Source: Clostridia bacterium (GTDB taxonomy: Bacteria; Bacillota; Clostridia; Oscillospirales; Acutalibacteraceae). From it: a stretch of DNA of 35,454 nucleotides. Below are positions 15,370 to 22,916 of the stretch, piece by piece (position 1 is the stretch's first letter; each line of letters opens with the position of its first letter). The DNA is taken from positions 1 through 35,454 of the forward strand of contig JAFVEY010000037.1 of NCBI GenBank assembly GCA_017475765.1. The letters run 5' to 3'. The notes under the pieces are model-generated. The model ran no database searches and was not told where the DNA came from. It saw nothing but the letters and a program-made list of their open reading frames with translations. Both the position numbers and the translations under genes were made by a program.

Positions 15370-15391
15370 TAACCTACCAAAATAGTATGCT
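15363..15391 (+). promoter_or_regulatory. Probable promoter of the sirtuin gene
   Basis: TTGTCA (15363-15368), 17-base spacer, TATGCT (15386-15391). The elements are weaker than those of the opposing rrf2 promoter, and the spacer and -10 are covered by the palindrome. Confidence 0.6.
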
Positions 15392-15393
15392 AT
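15369..15393. promoter_or_regulatory. Candidate Rrf2 operator, 9-7-9 imperfect palindrome
   Basis: ATAACCTAC (15369-15377) and GTATGCTAT (15385-15393) are inverted repeats matching at seven of nine positions, around a seven-base AT-rich centre. The ATAxCxTAC half-site and 25-base length fit what is known of Rrf2-type operators. Binding would block the sirtuin promoter and touch the -35 of rrf2. Confidence 0.6.
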
Positions 15394-15417
15394 AAATGAA
15401 AGGATCGTGTGAGGCGT

Positions 15418-16146
15418 ATGTATGACGAGCTTAAGAGTGTTATCGAAGAAAGTGACAATATTGTATTTTTCGGCGGTGCGGGTGTTTCTACCGAAAGCGG
15501 CATACCCGATTTCCGCAGCGTTGACGGACTGTATCATCAGCAATATCCCTATCCGCCGGAAACAATACTGAGCCACAGCTTTTTTATGTCAAATCCCCGT
15601 GAATTTTTTAAATTTTACCGTGATAAGATGATCTGCACCTCCGCAAAGCCGAATAAGGCACACAAAGCGCTGGCAGAGCTTGAAAAACAGGGAAAGCTGA
15701 AGGCTGTCGTCACGCAGAATATAGACGGACTGCACCAGCTTGCCGGCAGCAGGACGGTCTATGAGCTTCATGGTTCGGTTCTGAGAAATTACTGCATGAA
15801 ATGCCGTAAATTTTATGATGTATCGGCAATCATGCAAAGCACGGATATCCCTCGCTGTTCATGCGGAGGTATCATCAAGCCGGATGTCGTTCTTTATGAG
15901 GAGGGGCTGGATGATGCAACTGTTGAAAATGCGGTTGCCGCCATTGCGGAGGCGGATGTCCTTATCATCGGCGGAACTTCGCTGAATGTATATCCTGCCG
16001 CCGGATTCCTTAATTACTTCGGAGGAAGAAAGATCGTGCTTCTGAACCGATCCGAAACGTCATTCGACTCACGGGCGGATATCGTCATACGTGACCCGAT
16101 CGGCAAGGTACTGGGTGAATGTGTGCCGACAGAGAATAACACTTGA
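15418..16146 (+). CDS. cobB: NAD-dependent protein deacylase, sirtuin family
   Basis: The 242-residue enzyme removes acyl groups from lysines using NAD. Diagnostic pieces are GGAGVSTESGIPDFRS (19-34) for NAD binding, TQNIDGLH (99-106), the catalytic histidine H118 in ELHGS, the zinc cysteines C126, C129, C147 and C149, and GGTSLNVYPAA. The length is that of a minimal bacterial SIR2. The ATG at 15418 is preceded by GAGG only three bases away; a GTG nine bases earlier (15409) with AAAGGA four bases upstream is a fair alternative. It faces an Rrf2 regulator and is followed by leuB after 59 bases. The Rrf2 link suggests redox-linked control, which is inferred. Confidence 0.92.
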   Translation: MYDELKSVIEESDNIVFFGGAGVSTESGIPDFRSVDGLYHQQYPYPPETILSHSFFMSNPREFFKFYRDKMICTSAKPNKAHKALAELEKQGKLKAVVTQNIDGLHQLAGSRTVYELHGSVLRNYCMKCRKFYDVSAIMQSTDIPRCSCGGIIKPDVVLYEEGLDDATVENAVAAIAEADVLIIGGTSLNVYPAAGFLNYFGGRKIVLLNRSETSFDSRADIVIRDPIGKVLGECVPTENNT

Positions 16147-16171
16147 CTATTTGTCAGATGCGAATTATAAT
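16143..16171 (+). promoter_or_regulatory. Sigma-A promoter of leuB
   Basis: TTGACT (16143-16148), 17-base spacer, TATAAT (16166-16171). The -35 overlaps the sirtuin stop codon, so leuB has its own promoter despite lying close behind. Confidence 0.75.
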
Positions 16172-16205
16172 TGATATGGTATTTTAATCAAGAGGAGATC
16201 ATAAT

Positions 16206-17279
16206 ATGAAAAACTACAATATCACATTGCTTAAGGGCGACGGAATCGGTCCTGAAATCGTCAATGAAGCTGTCAAGGTGCTGGACGTCACAGCAGAAAA
16301 ATACGGCTTCGGCATTACTTATACCGAAGCACTTCTCGGCGGCTGTGCCATTGATGCAGCAGGCGTTCCTCTTCCGCAGGAAACGATCGACAAGTGCAAA
16401 GCAAGCGACAGCGTACTGCTCGGTGCTGTCGGCGGCCCTAAATGGGACACTCAGCCCGGCAATAACCGCCCCGAAGCAGGACTTCTCGGCATAAGAGGCG
16501 CACTCGGACTTTTTGCCAATCTCCGTCCGGCAGTTATTTTTGAACCGCTCCGTGAGTCCTCTCCGCTGAGAGCCGATATCATCGGTGACGCAATGGATAT
16601 CATGATCGTCCGTGAGCTGACAGGCGGCATTTATTTCGGCAAAAGAGGAAACTTTGAAGAGGACGGTGTTGCTGCCGCTTACGACACAGAAAAATATAAT
16701 GTCAATGAGATCGAGCGTATCGGAAGAGTTGCCTTTGAAATGGCGATGAAGAGAAATAAGAAGCTGACAAGCGTTGACAAGGCAAATGTGCTTGATTCCT
16801 CCCGTCTGTGGAGAAAGACAATGATTGAGCTTTCAAAGGAATATCCGGAGGTTGAGCTGAATCATCTTTATGTTGACAACTGTGCCATGCAGCTTGTCAG
16901 AAATCCGAAGCAGTTTGATGTTATCGTGACATCCAATATATTCGGCGATATTCTTTCCGATGAAGCGTCCATGATCAGCGGTTCTATCGGAATGCTTGCT
17001 TCCGCCAGCCTTAACAGCACAAAGCTCGGAATGTATGAGCCGATCCACGGCAGCGCCCCCGATATTGCAGGACAGGGCATTGCTAATCCGCTTGCGACCA
17101 TACTCTCTGTTGCCATGATGCTCCGCTACTCGCTGGACGAGCCGAAGGCTGCCGATGCCATTGAAAATGCCGTTGCCGAGGTTCTGAAAACAACAAGAAC
17201 CCCCGATATCTACACCGAGGGTACAAAGAAGGTTTCCACAAGCGAAATGGGCGATGCAGTTTGTGCGCTGATCAGATAA
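16206..17279 (+). CDS. leuB: 3-isopropylmalate dehydrogenase
   Basis: The 357-residue cytoplasmic enzyme performs the third committed step of leucine synthesis, the NAD-dependent oxidation and decarboxylation of 3-isopropylmalate. Seen are KGDGIGPEI at the N-terminus, [16 protein letters not shown], the catalytic [13 protein letters not shown] block, the metal-binding aspartates in [13 protein letters not shown] and the NAD loop [18 protein letters not shown]. The length is typical. AGAGGAG sits about ten bases before the ATG. leuA, leuC and leuD are not in the window, so the leucine genes are split here. A hairpin follows directly after the gene. Confidence 0.96.
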   Translation: MKNYNITLLKGDGIGPEIVNEAVKVLDVTAEKYGFGITYTEALLGGCAIDAAGVPLPQETIDKCKASDSVLLGAVGGPKWDTQPGNNRPEAGLLGIRGALGLFANLRPAVIFEPLRESSPLRADIIGDAMDIMIVRELTGGIYFGKRGNFEEDGVAAAYDTEKYNVNEIERIGRVAFEMAMKRNKKLTSVDKANVLDSSRLWRKTMIELSKEYPEVELNHLYVDNCAMQLVRNPKQFDVIVTSNIFGDILSDEASMISGSIGMLASASLNSTKLGMYEPIHGSAPDIAGQGIANPLATILSVAMMLRYSLDEPKAADAIENAVAEVLKTTRTPDIYTEGTKKVSTSEMGDAVCALIR

Positions 17280-17302
17280 CACCAATCTATACATAAAATC
17301 TC

Positions 17303-17333
17303 ACGGGCAGCTCCGATTGATCGGAACTGCCCG
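17303..17333. terminator. Hairpin terminator after leuB
   Basis: A stem of about 13 pairs with one mismatch is formed by 17303-17317 and 17319-17333, with ATTGAT closing the loop. The T-tract on the plus side is weak (TTTGTAG). It can also serve the opposing fragment ending at 17349. Confidence 0.65.
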
Positions 17334-17348
17334 TTTGTAGTTGGTTTG

Positions 17349-17579
17349 TCAACCCTTCACCTGCTTTTTGTTGGTGATAAGAAGTGCAAGAGCGCCGAAA
17401 ATGACGATATATACGACATTGAATAATACGGCAGTAGTGAAATCAAAATTATCTGAAACCATGTAATACATCATGTAGAATGTGCTTACAATATTCGGCA
17501 GCCAGTACAAATTGAACGCATATGTTATCCTATCTATCATATCACTATGACCACTATATATAAAGCAGGATAAAATCAT
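17349..17579 (-). pseudogene. C-terminal fragment of a membrane protein, probably a permease
   Basis: The 76-residue frame starts at an ATG without a ribosome site. The frame is already open a few codons upstream, up to a TGA that lies in a remnant of the intergenic repeat. The residues form two membrane segments and end in LLITNKKQVKG, a typical basic cytosolic end of an ABC-2-like or other polytopic permease. The absent start signals and the truncated length point to a gene tail left behind after a deletion or repeat insertion. It lies between leuB and the amylase, with no partner gene nearby. A small real membrane protein is less likely. Confidence 0.5.
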
Positions 17580-17601
17580 ATTAACGACAAGCTCTATGAC
17601 A

Positions 17602-17633
17602 ACAGGTGAGACTCAACGCCCCAATGATATTGG
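17602..17633. repeat. Remnant of the hairpin-rich intergenic repeat
   Basis: The stretch 17603-17620 matches 5378-5395 at 16 of 18 positions, and the following bases loosely resemble the end of that element. It abuts the stop codon of the GH13 gene and the broken 5' end of the permease fragment. Confidence 0.5.
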
Positions 17634-19292
17634 TTAGTCTATCTTTTCAAATCTCGGAACCTTCTTGCCGTCAACATCAACATACTGATAGAAGATCGCC
17701 GACGGTCTTGACCAGATCCTGCCTTCGCCGCCGATTTCCTTGTATATCACAAGCTCCTCGGAGGTTTCGCTGTCCTTTGCAAGACAGATAAATTCATATT
17801 CGCCGCCCTTGAAGTGACGGTATTTTCCCGGTGCGCCCACTTCGGGAAGAGGCTTGACCTCTTCAGCAGCCGCATCCTGACTCGGCGCTTCCGCAGCAGC
17901 CGCCGTCTGAATCGGAGCAGATACCTCAATTTCATCGGGATATTCAGGCTCGCCGCCGTTGGTGAGAACAAGCACCCTTATGCCATGTGCCGGAATATGG
18001 ATATTGACATAGTTTCCGTTTACGTCATAGGCGGTTTTGCCGTCATACACGTCATAGAGCTTGCTGCCGCCGTCTGTGTTGAAGCCGAGGTTAAAATCGC
18101 TTGCAGACAGATTCAAGGCAATATAAACTGTTTCGTCCTCAAACTTGCGCTTGAAAACAAGCTGTTCATTTCGGATGACAACATTTTCAAAGCTGCCGTA
18201 TTTCAGGGATTTATATTTCCTGCGCACAGCTCCCAGTCTGCACACATGACGGTAAAGGTCGTTATCCACAATATCGCTGACATTCACACACGGGCGCAGC
18301 GGGTAATCATGGTCAACATTATTTTTCTGACCCTGAATACCCCATTCACTTCCGTAGTAAACAGACGGAACACCGGGCATGAAATAGGCAATCGAGAAGC
18401 AGTTCTTGATATTCTCAAATTCTCTGACTGTACTGCCGATACGGTTAACGTCATGGTTATCGACAAAGTTGTAGGTATAAATATTATGGTAAATACCGCC
18501 GTTAGCAAACTGACGGTTGAGAGAATGAGCGATCTCGTAATAGTTGTGATCGTTATGTGCGGAGTAGATACCCTTATAGCACTCATAGTTAGTGCAGGAA
18601 TCAAGAAGATCGGGGTTAGCAAGGCGGGCATAGTCGCCGTGAATGATCTCTCCCATCAGCCAGAAGTTCGGATCCTTGCTCTTGCAGAAATACTTAAGCT
18701 CTCTGAGGAAATCCTGATCCATGCAGTAGGCAACATCAAGACGCAGACCGTCGATCTTGAATTTATCCATCCACATAGCAACAGCGTCGAAAATATGCTT
18801 CTTGACATCGGGGTGACGAAGATTGAGCTTCACGAGGTCATAGTTGCCTTCCCAGCCCTCATACCAGAACGGATCTCCCCACGGGCTGTTTCCGCCGAAG
18901 TTGAGATTCTGGAACCATGAGCAATAGGGCGAGCCTTGTTTTTTCTCCTGAATATCCTTAAATGCCCAGAAGCCTCTTCCGACATGATTGAAAACACCAT
19001 CAAGAACCACTCTGATACCGTTTTCATGGAGAGTCTGACAGATTTTTGCAAAGCTCTCATTATCGCCGAGACGGTTATCAACATGATAATAATCGTTTGT
19101 ATCATAGCCGTGAGTGGTAGACATGAACACCGGACCGAAGTAAATCGCATTGACATTCATTTCCTTAAGGTGCGGAATAAAGTCAACCACCTTATCAAGG
19201 CGGTATTCCTGCTGACCGTCATTGATTCTCGGCGCACCGCAGAAGCCGAGAGGATAGATATGATAAAATACAGATTCGTTTACCCAATACAT
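17634..19292 (-). CDS. GH13 alpha-glucan hydrolase fused to a DUF1653 domain
   Basis: The 552-residue cytoplasmic enzyme has no signal peptide. Residues 1 to about 380 form the alpha-amylase barrel. DGVFNHVG (98-105), GLRLDVA with nucleophile D186, LMGEIIH with acid E215 and FVDNHD with D281 are all present. A beta domain follows to about 455, as in neopullulanase or cyclomaltodextrinase relatives, so short maltodextrins are the likely substrate. After an Ala/Glu-rich linker (about 455-485), residues 486-552 form a DUF1653-type domain (YRHFKGGEYE, SETSEELVIYKE, IWSRP, VPRF). This domain is normally a separate small protein or fused to other enzymes. AAAGGA lies about ten bases before the ATG. 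It has its own promoter. Confidence 0.9.
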   Translation of the reverse strand: MYWVNESVFYHIYPLGFCGAPRINDGQQEYRLDKVVDFIPHLKEMNVNAIYFGPVFMSTTHGYDTNDYYHVDNRLGDNESFAKICQTLHENGIRVVLDGVFNHVGRGFWAFKDIQEKKQGSPYCSWFQNLNFGGNSPWGDPFWYEGWEGNYDLVKLNLRHPDVKKHIFDAVAMWMDKFKIDGLRLDVAYCMDQDFLRELKYFCKSKDPNFWLMGEIIHGDYARLANPDLLDSCTNYECYKGIYSAHNDHNYYEIAHSLNRQFANGGIYHNIYTYNFVDNHDVNRIGSTVREFENIKNCFSIAYFMPGVPSVYYGSEWGIQGQKNNVDHDYPLRPCVNVSDIVDNDLYRHVCRLGAVRRKYKSLKYGSFENVVIRNEQLVFKRKFEDETVYIALNLSASDFNLGFNTDGGSKLYDVYDGKTAYDVNGNYVNIHIPAHGIRVLVLTNGGEPEYPDEIEVSAPIQTAAAAEAPSQDAAAEEVKPLPEVGAPGKYRHFKGGEYEFICLAKDSETSEELVIYKEIGGEGRIWSRPSAIFYQYVDVDGKKVPRFEKID

Positions 19293-19352
19293 AGCACAAA
19301 ATTCCTTTCATTTTTTGCTGATTAAAAAATACTGTTTATCAACAGCTTTTTA

Positions 19353-19381
19353 AGTATAGCACACATTTACATAAATTTCAA
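19353..19381 (-). promoter_or_regulatory. Sigma-A promoter of the GH13 gene
   Basis: TTGAAA (19381-19376), 17-base spacer, TATACT (19358-19353). The start point falls near 19346, about 54 bases before the ATG, immediately in front of a small five-base stem-loop with a T-run. Confidence 0.65.
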
Positions 19382-19433
19382 GTATTTTTTGCATCTTTTT
19401 GTCAAAAATGACAAAATAGACATCTTTTGTAAT

Positions 19434-19482
19434 TATTAAGCAGAAAAGCACCTGCCGTGAATCATTCAGCGGCAAGTGCTTT
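19434..19482 (-). terminator. Terminator after the oadGB operon
   Basis: A 13-base stem with one G-U pair (19445-19457 with 19470-19482) is followed on the minus strand by TCTGCTTAATAATT. It begins 22 bases beyond the oadB stop codon. Confidence 0.75.
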
Positions 19483-19503
19483 AAGTGATTTTTGAAATTT
19501 AAC

Positions 19504-20745
19504 TTATTTGAGAACGCTGAGAAGAACGCCTGCTGCAACAGCAGAGCCGATAACACCGGCAACATTCGGACCCATAGCGTGCATAAGAAGGAAGTTTCCG
19601 GGATTTTCCTCCTGACCCACCTTCTGTGAGATACGTGCAGCCATCGGAACAGCAGAAACACCTGCCGAGCCGATCAGCGGATTTACCTTTCCGCCTGTTG
19701 CAAGATACATCAGTTTGCCGAAAAGTACACCGCAGCCAGTTGCAAGGCAGAACGCAAACAGTCCGAGTGCGATAATGCCCAATGTCTGAATGGTAAGGAA
19801 TACCTTTCCGGAAGCGGTTGCGCCGACCGTTACACCGAGGAATATCGTGATAATATTCATCAGCTCGTTCTGAGCGGTCTTGTTGATTCTGTCAACAACG
19901 CCGCTTTCCTTGAAGAGGTTACCGAGCATGAGCATACCAACGAGAGGTGCAGCGTCGGGAAGAAGAACTGCAACAATCACCACAACGATGATCGGGAAGA
20001 GAATTCTTTCGAGCTTTGATACGGGGCGAAGCTGTCCCATCACAACCGAACGCTCCTTCTTTGTTGTGAGTGCTCTCATGATCGGGGGCTGAATGATCGG
20101 AACAAGTGCCATGTAGGAATAGGCTGCAACGGCGATCGGACCGAGAAGCTGCGGAGCGAGCTTTGTGGTAACGAAAATAGCGGTCGGACCGTCAGCGCCG
20201 CCGATGATAGCAATCGAGCCTGCTTCCTCAGGAGTAAAGATACCGAGAGCGGTAGCAATAATAAAGGTAAGGAAAATACCTACCTGAGCAGCAGCGCCAA
20301 GAATAAAGCTCTTCGGGTTGGCGATCAGCGGACCGAAGTCTGTCATACAGCCGATGCCGAGGAATATAAGCGGCGGATAGATTCCGAGCTTGACGCCCTG
20401 ATACAAATAATAGAACAGACCGCCGTATTCAATGTGATTATAATATGTGACACCGTCAATAACGGTTTTGGCATAGGATTCAGGGTTCAGACCCTGGTCG
20501 ATAAGCTGCTGGGCTGTTTCAAGTGTGGTTGTCGGCACTCCCATGATCTCAGGGAAGAGGTTGACAAGACACATACCGAAAGCGATCGGCAGCAAAAGCA
20601 GCGGTTCAAACTGCTTTTTGATGGCAAGGTACATCAGAACGAAGGATACAAGTACCATCACATAGTTTTCCAATGAAAGACTGCCGAAGCCTGACGAAGC
20701 GATCAGGTCGCATATTATCTTCCACAGCTGTGTTAATATTTCCAT
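19504..20745 (-). CDS. oadB: Na+-translocating decarboxylase beta subunit
   Basis: The 413-residue membrane protein has about nine or ten segments. It couples decarboxylation of a carboxybiotin to Na+ export in the oxaloacetate, methylmalonyl-CoA or glutaconyl-CoA decarboxylase family. The conserved IGGADGPTAIF block is present with D185, corresponding to the essential sodium-binding aspartate. PLIFLGIGCMTDFGPL and the C-terminal GKVNPLIGSAGVSAVPMAAR and HAMGPNVAGVIGSA stretches are also typical. AGGAAG lies seven bases before the ATG. The gamma subunit gene precedes it by 37 bases. The carboxyltransferase and biotin-carrier subunits are absent from the window, so which acid is decarboxylated cannot be told. 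Confidence 0.95.
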   Translation of the reverse strand: MEILTQLWKIICDLIASSGFGSLSLENYVMVLVSFVLMYLAIKKQFEPLLLLPIAFGMCLVNLFPEIMGVPTTTLETAQQLIDQGLNPESYAKTVIDGVTYYNHIEYGGLFYYLYQGVKLGIYPPLIFLGIGCMTDFGPLIANPKSFILGAAAQVGIFLTFIIATALGIFTPEEAGSIAIIGGADGPTAIFVTTKLAPQLLGPIAVAAYSYMALVPIIQPPIMRALTTKKERSVVMGQLRPVSKLERILFPIIVVVIVAVLLPDAAPLVGMLMLGNLFKESGVVDRINKTAQNELMNIITIFLGVTVGATASGKVFLTIQTLGIIALGLFAFCLATGCGVLFGKLMYLATGGKVNPLIGSAGVSAVPMAARISQKVGQEENPGNFLLMHAMGPNVAGVIGSAVAAGVLLSVLK

Positions 20746-20782
20746 TTCTTAACTTCCTTTCGTAAGAGTCATTACATTATCA

Positions 20783-21154
20783 TCAGAACGGTCTTGTGTT
20801 GTCGGCAGCGCCTGCTCTTGCCCAAGCGGAGCGTGAGGTGCGTGACTTTCTGACTGCTTTGATTTTGTGCGGCTTTGCACCGTAGACAGCGTCCACGGCA
20901 GCAGCTATGACAGCAATGATCTCTCCGGGAATTTCACCGTCATCCTCGTCGGCAGCTTCCATTACGGCTGCAGCAGGCTCCGGCTTTTTTTCGGTCTGAG
21001 GGGTCACGGTTGTTTCTTTCTTTTTCCCACGGTTCTGCACCGAAGTAATGATTTTGCTGTAAAGTGTCACAACGATAATCAGCAAAATCAGGACAACGAA
21101 AACGACAAGAAAACCTGCCAGCAGCAATATGAATGCCTGAGTCATATTATCCAT
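20783..21154 (-). CDS. oadG: Na+-translocating decarboxylase gamma subunit
   Basis: The 123-residue protein has one N-terminal membrane helix (about 6-31), a Lys-rich cytosolic linker, an Ala/Glu stretch containing GEIIAVIAAAVDAVYG, and the C-terminal SRSAWARAGAADNTRPF typical of OadG proteins. The gamma subunit holds the alpha and beta subunits together. The ATG at 21154 with GGGAGG eight bases upstream is chosen; the reading frame is open further upstream but begins there with a Lys/Ser-rich stretch and no ribosome site. It is first in a two-gene operon with oadB. Confidence 0.85.
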   Translation of the reverse strand: MDNMTQAFILLLAGFLVVFVVLILLIIVVTLYSKIITSVQNRGKKKETTVTPQTEKKPEPAAAVMEAADEDDGEIPGEIIAVIAAAVDAVYGAKPHKIKAVRKSRTSRSAWARAGAADNTRPF

Positions 21155-21220
21155 CCTTTTTTCCTCCCTGTTTTTCTTTTTGCTTTTGCTTTTGCTTCTG
21201 TACAAAAACATATATAGAAC

Positions 21221-21249
21221 ATTATACCTTAATTTATAAATTTTTTCAA
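21221..21249 (-). promoter_or_regulatory. Sigma-A promoter of oadGB
   Basis: TTGAAA (21249-21244), 17-base spacer, TATAAT (21226-21221), in an AT-rich spacer 66 bases before the oadG ATG. Confidence 0.75.
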
Positions 21250-21393
21250 TGTATAAATGCTAAAAAATGTAAAAGTTTTCGCAGCAAAATGTCCGGCACG
21301 GATGTGTCGGGGGATGTCATTTCTTAATTCAAGGCAGCAAACTCACCTGATTCACCGCCGAATCCTCTCCCCCACTTTCTATCTGCTGCGAGG

Positions 21394-21783
21394 TCAGAGC
21401 TTGGCATTTGTTTTTTCCATAAAGCGTGCGGATTTTACCGTAAAGCGTTCGTGAGAGCCTTTGGCGATAATGCCGGCATTGTCGCTTGCGGTAAGCTCAA
21501 ACGTGAATTTCCTGTCGAGCATATCGACAAGCCTTGCTTCTGCTGTTACCTGTGCGCCTTCGGGGGTGGCGCTGAGATGATCAATTTTTATCATCGTTCC
21601 GACAGTCGTAATGCCCTCACCGAGATAAGGCTGTACAAGCTCGCAGGCAGCCTGCTCCATCAAAGCGGCAACGGCAGGCGTGGCAAGCACTCTCAGAGTG
21701 CCGCTGCCGACATTTGCAGCAAGCATTTTTTCATTTACGGTGACAGTAATTCTGTTGACAGCACCTATGGTCAATTCGCCCAT
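21394..21783 (-). CDS. FlK-like hotdog-fold acyl-CoA thioesterase
   Basis: The 129-residue cytoplasmic protein is the size of one hotdog domain. The order of conserved pieces matches the fluoroacetyl-CoA thioesterase FlK and its many relatives: ATPAVAALMEQAA with a Thr and Glu, VGTMIKIDHLSATPEG with the catalytic-type His, and a C-terminal FELTASDNAGIIAKGSHER strand pair. Most relatives are not fluoroacetate enzymes; hydrolysis of a short acyl-CoA is a fair guess, but the substrate is unknown. AGAGG nine bases before the ATG decides the start. It lies upstream of oadG in the same direction but 239 bases away with an intervening promoter, so it is a separate unit. Confidence 0.8.
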   Translation of the reverse strand: MGELTIGAVNRITVTVNEKMLAANVGSGTLRVLATPAVAALMEQAACELVQPYLGEGITTVGTMIKIDHLSATPEGAQVTAEARLVDMLDRKFTFELTASDNAGIIAKGSHERFTVKSARFMEKTNAKL

Positions 21784-21810
21784 TTTTAAAAACCTCTTTT
21801 CTTTGTCTTG

Positions 21811-21836
21811 ATTATATCAGATTTTGCTGATATAAT
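21811..21836. promoter_or_regulatory. Perfect inverted repeat upstream of the thioesterase gene
   Basis: ATTATATCAG and CTGATATAAT form 10-base perfect arms around a six-base loop, 28 bases before the thioesterase ATG. Each arm contains a TATAAT-like hexamer, one on each strand, but no good -35 is seen for either. The rest of 21784-22105 holds a GC-rich hairpin at 21848-21870, an extended -10 (TG-T-TATACT, 21912-21904) facing the thioesterase, and a short repeat copy. Confidence 0.5.
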
Positions 21837-21985
21837 TCTATTATATGGCAGCCGCAGATACGGCTGCGGCATAAAGATTACAAAATATTTATGCTTATTA
21901 TCAAGTATAACATATTCTGCAAGGATTTAATACAGTTTTTTAAATATTATGGTAAACGAAATCAAAAAATCCTATTAAAACAAGC

Positions 21986-22044
21986 GGGCGCAGGGGCTGA
22001 AGCCCTGATTGTAATAGAAATGAATCATTGTCGTTGACTATAAA
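21986..22044. repeat. Internally deleted copy of the hairpin-rich repeat
   Basis: The first hairpin (CAGGGGCTGAAGCCCTG, 21991-22007) and the last 25 bases (22020-22044) match both ends of the element at 5271-5435, the latter at 21 of 25 positions. The three inner hairpins are missing. It lies 61 bases before the acyltransferase ATG. Confidence 0.6.
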
Positions 22045-22105
22045 AAATTCCGGAAGTGGGAAAGTCTTTGTGAAAATGTATGCGTGTGCAAAGGGAGGAG
22101 AAAAT

Positions 22106-22897
22106 ATGGCAGACGATGCCAATGAACAAAAGGCAAAGCCGAAGGGTAAGCCGAGAATTCATCTTCTTGACGAGCTGAGGGGCTTTGCGGTTTTCTGCAT
22201 GATATTCTATCATGCGTTCTATTCGGTGGGAGTGCTTTTCGGCTGGGACTGGGGCATTACCCTGATACGGTTTTTTATGCCGGCAGAACCGTTTTTTGCC
22301 GGTCTGTTTATTCTGATTTCGGGCATATCCTCCAATCTCAGCCATTCCAACATAGAAAGAGGAGCAAAGCTGTTTTTTATCGCCTATATCGTAACGGTAG
22401 TCACCTATTTTGCTGTCGGGGAAACGCAGGTCATACGCTTCGGCATACTGCATTTCCTTTCCGTCTGCATGATGCTGTACGGTATTCTGAACAAGCTGCT
22501 CAGACCGATACCGCTCTGGATCGGTTTTGCGCTGAACTGTGTGCTTTTTATTTTTACGTTTAATGTCAGGCTGGGAAGCATAGGGGTGCCGTTGGTGTGG
22601 AGCTATGCGCTTCCGGCGGAGTGGTACCGGACAGATTTCCTGTATCCTCTCGGCTTTGTGAAGCAAGGGTTTATTTCCAGCGACTTTTTCCCGCTGCTGC
22701 CTTGGATGTTCCTGTTTATGGCAGGCTGCTTTTTCGGAAGGCTGGCGGTGCAGAAAAAGTTTCCGAAGGCTGCCTATAAAAAGCACGTGCCGTTTTTCTC
22801 GTTTCTCGGACGAAATGCGCTTATCATCTACATAGCGCACCAGCCTGTGATTTTCGGACTGTGCACATTGGTGCAAATGGTCATGCCGTCAAAATAA
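22106..22897 (+). CDS. DUF1624 / heparan-alpha-glucosaminide N-acetyltransferase-like membrane protein
   Basis: The 263-residue polytopic membrane protein has about seven to eight segments. After a Lys-rich tail it opens with RIHLLDELRGFAVFCMIFYH, the signature of this acyltransferase group in which the conserved D, R and H sit at the first membrane segment. GRNALIIYIAHQP near the C-terminus is also characteristic. Such proteins are thought to carry acetyl groups across the membrane onto sugars. GGGAGG eight bases before the ATG at 22106 decides the start. It heads a run of five plus-strand genes; the next begins 19 bases later. Confidence 0.85.
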   Translation: MADDANEQKAKPKGKPRIHLLDELRGFAVFCMIFYHAFYSVGVLFGWDWGITLIRFFMPAEPFFAGLFILISGISSNLSHSNIERGAKLFFIAYIVTVVTYFAVGETQVIRFGILHFLSVCMMLYGILNKLLRPIPLWIGFALNCVLFIFTFNVRLGSIGVPLVWSYALPAEWYRTDFLYPLGFVKQGFISSDFFPLLPWMFLFMAGCFFGRLAVQKKFPKAAYKKHVPFFSFLGRNALIIYIAHQPVIFGLCTLVQMVMPSK

Positions 22898-22916
22898 AAT
22901 GTAAGGAGCTACTGTT

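Noticed and set aside
19332-19345. CTGTT/AACAG stem-loop with a T-run right at the GH13 transcription start
   Set aside because: A five-base stem is too weak for an attenuator and it begins at the predicted first base of the transcript; it may only stabilise the 5' end.
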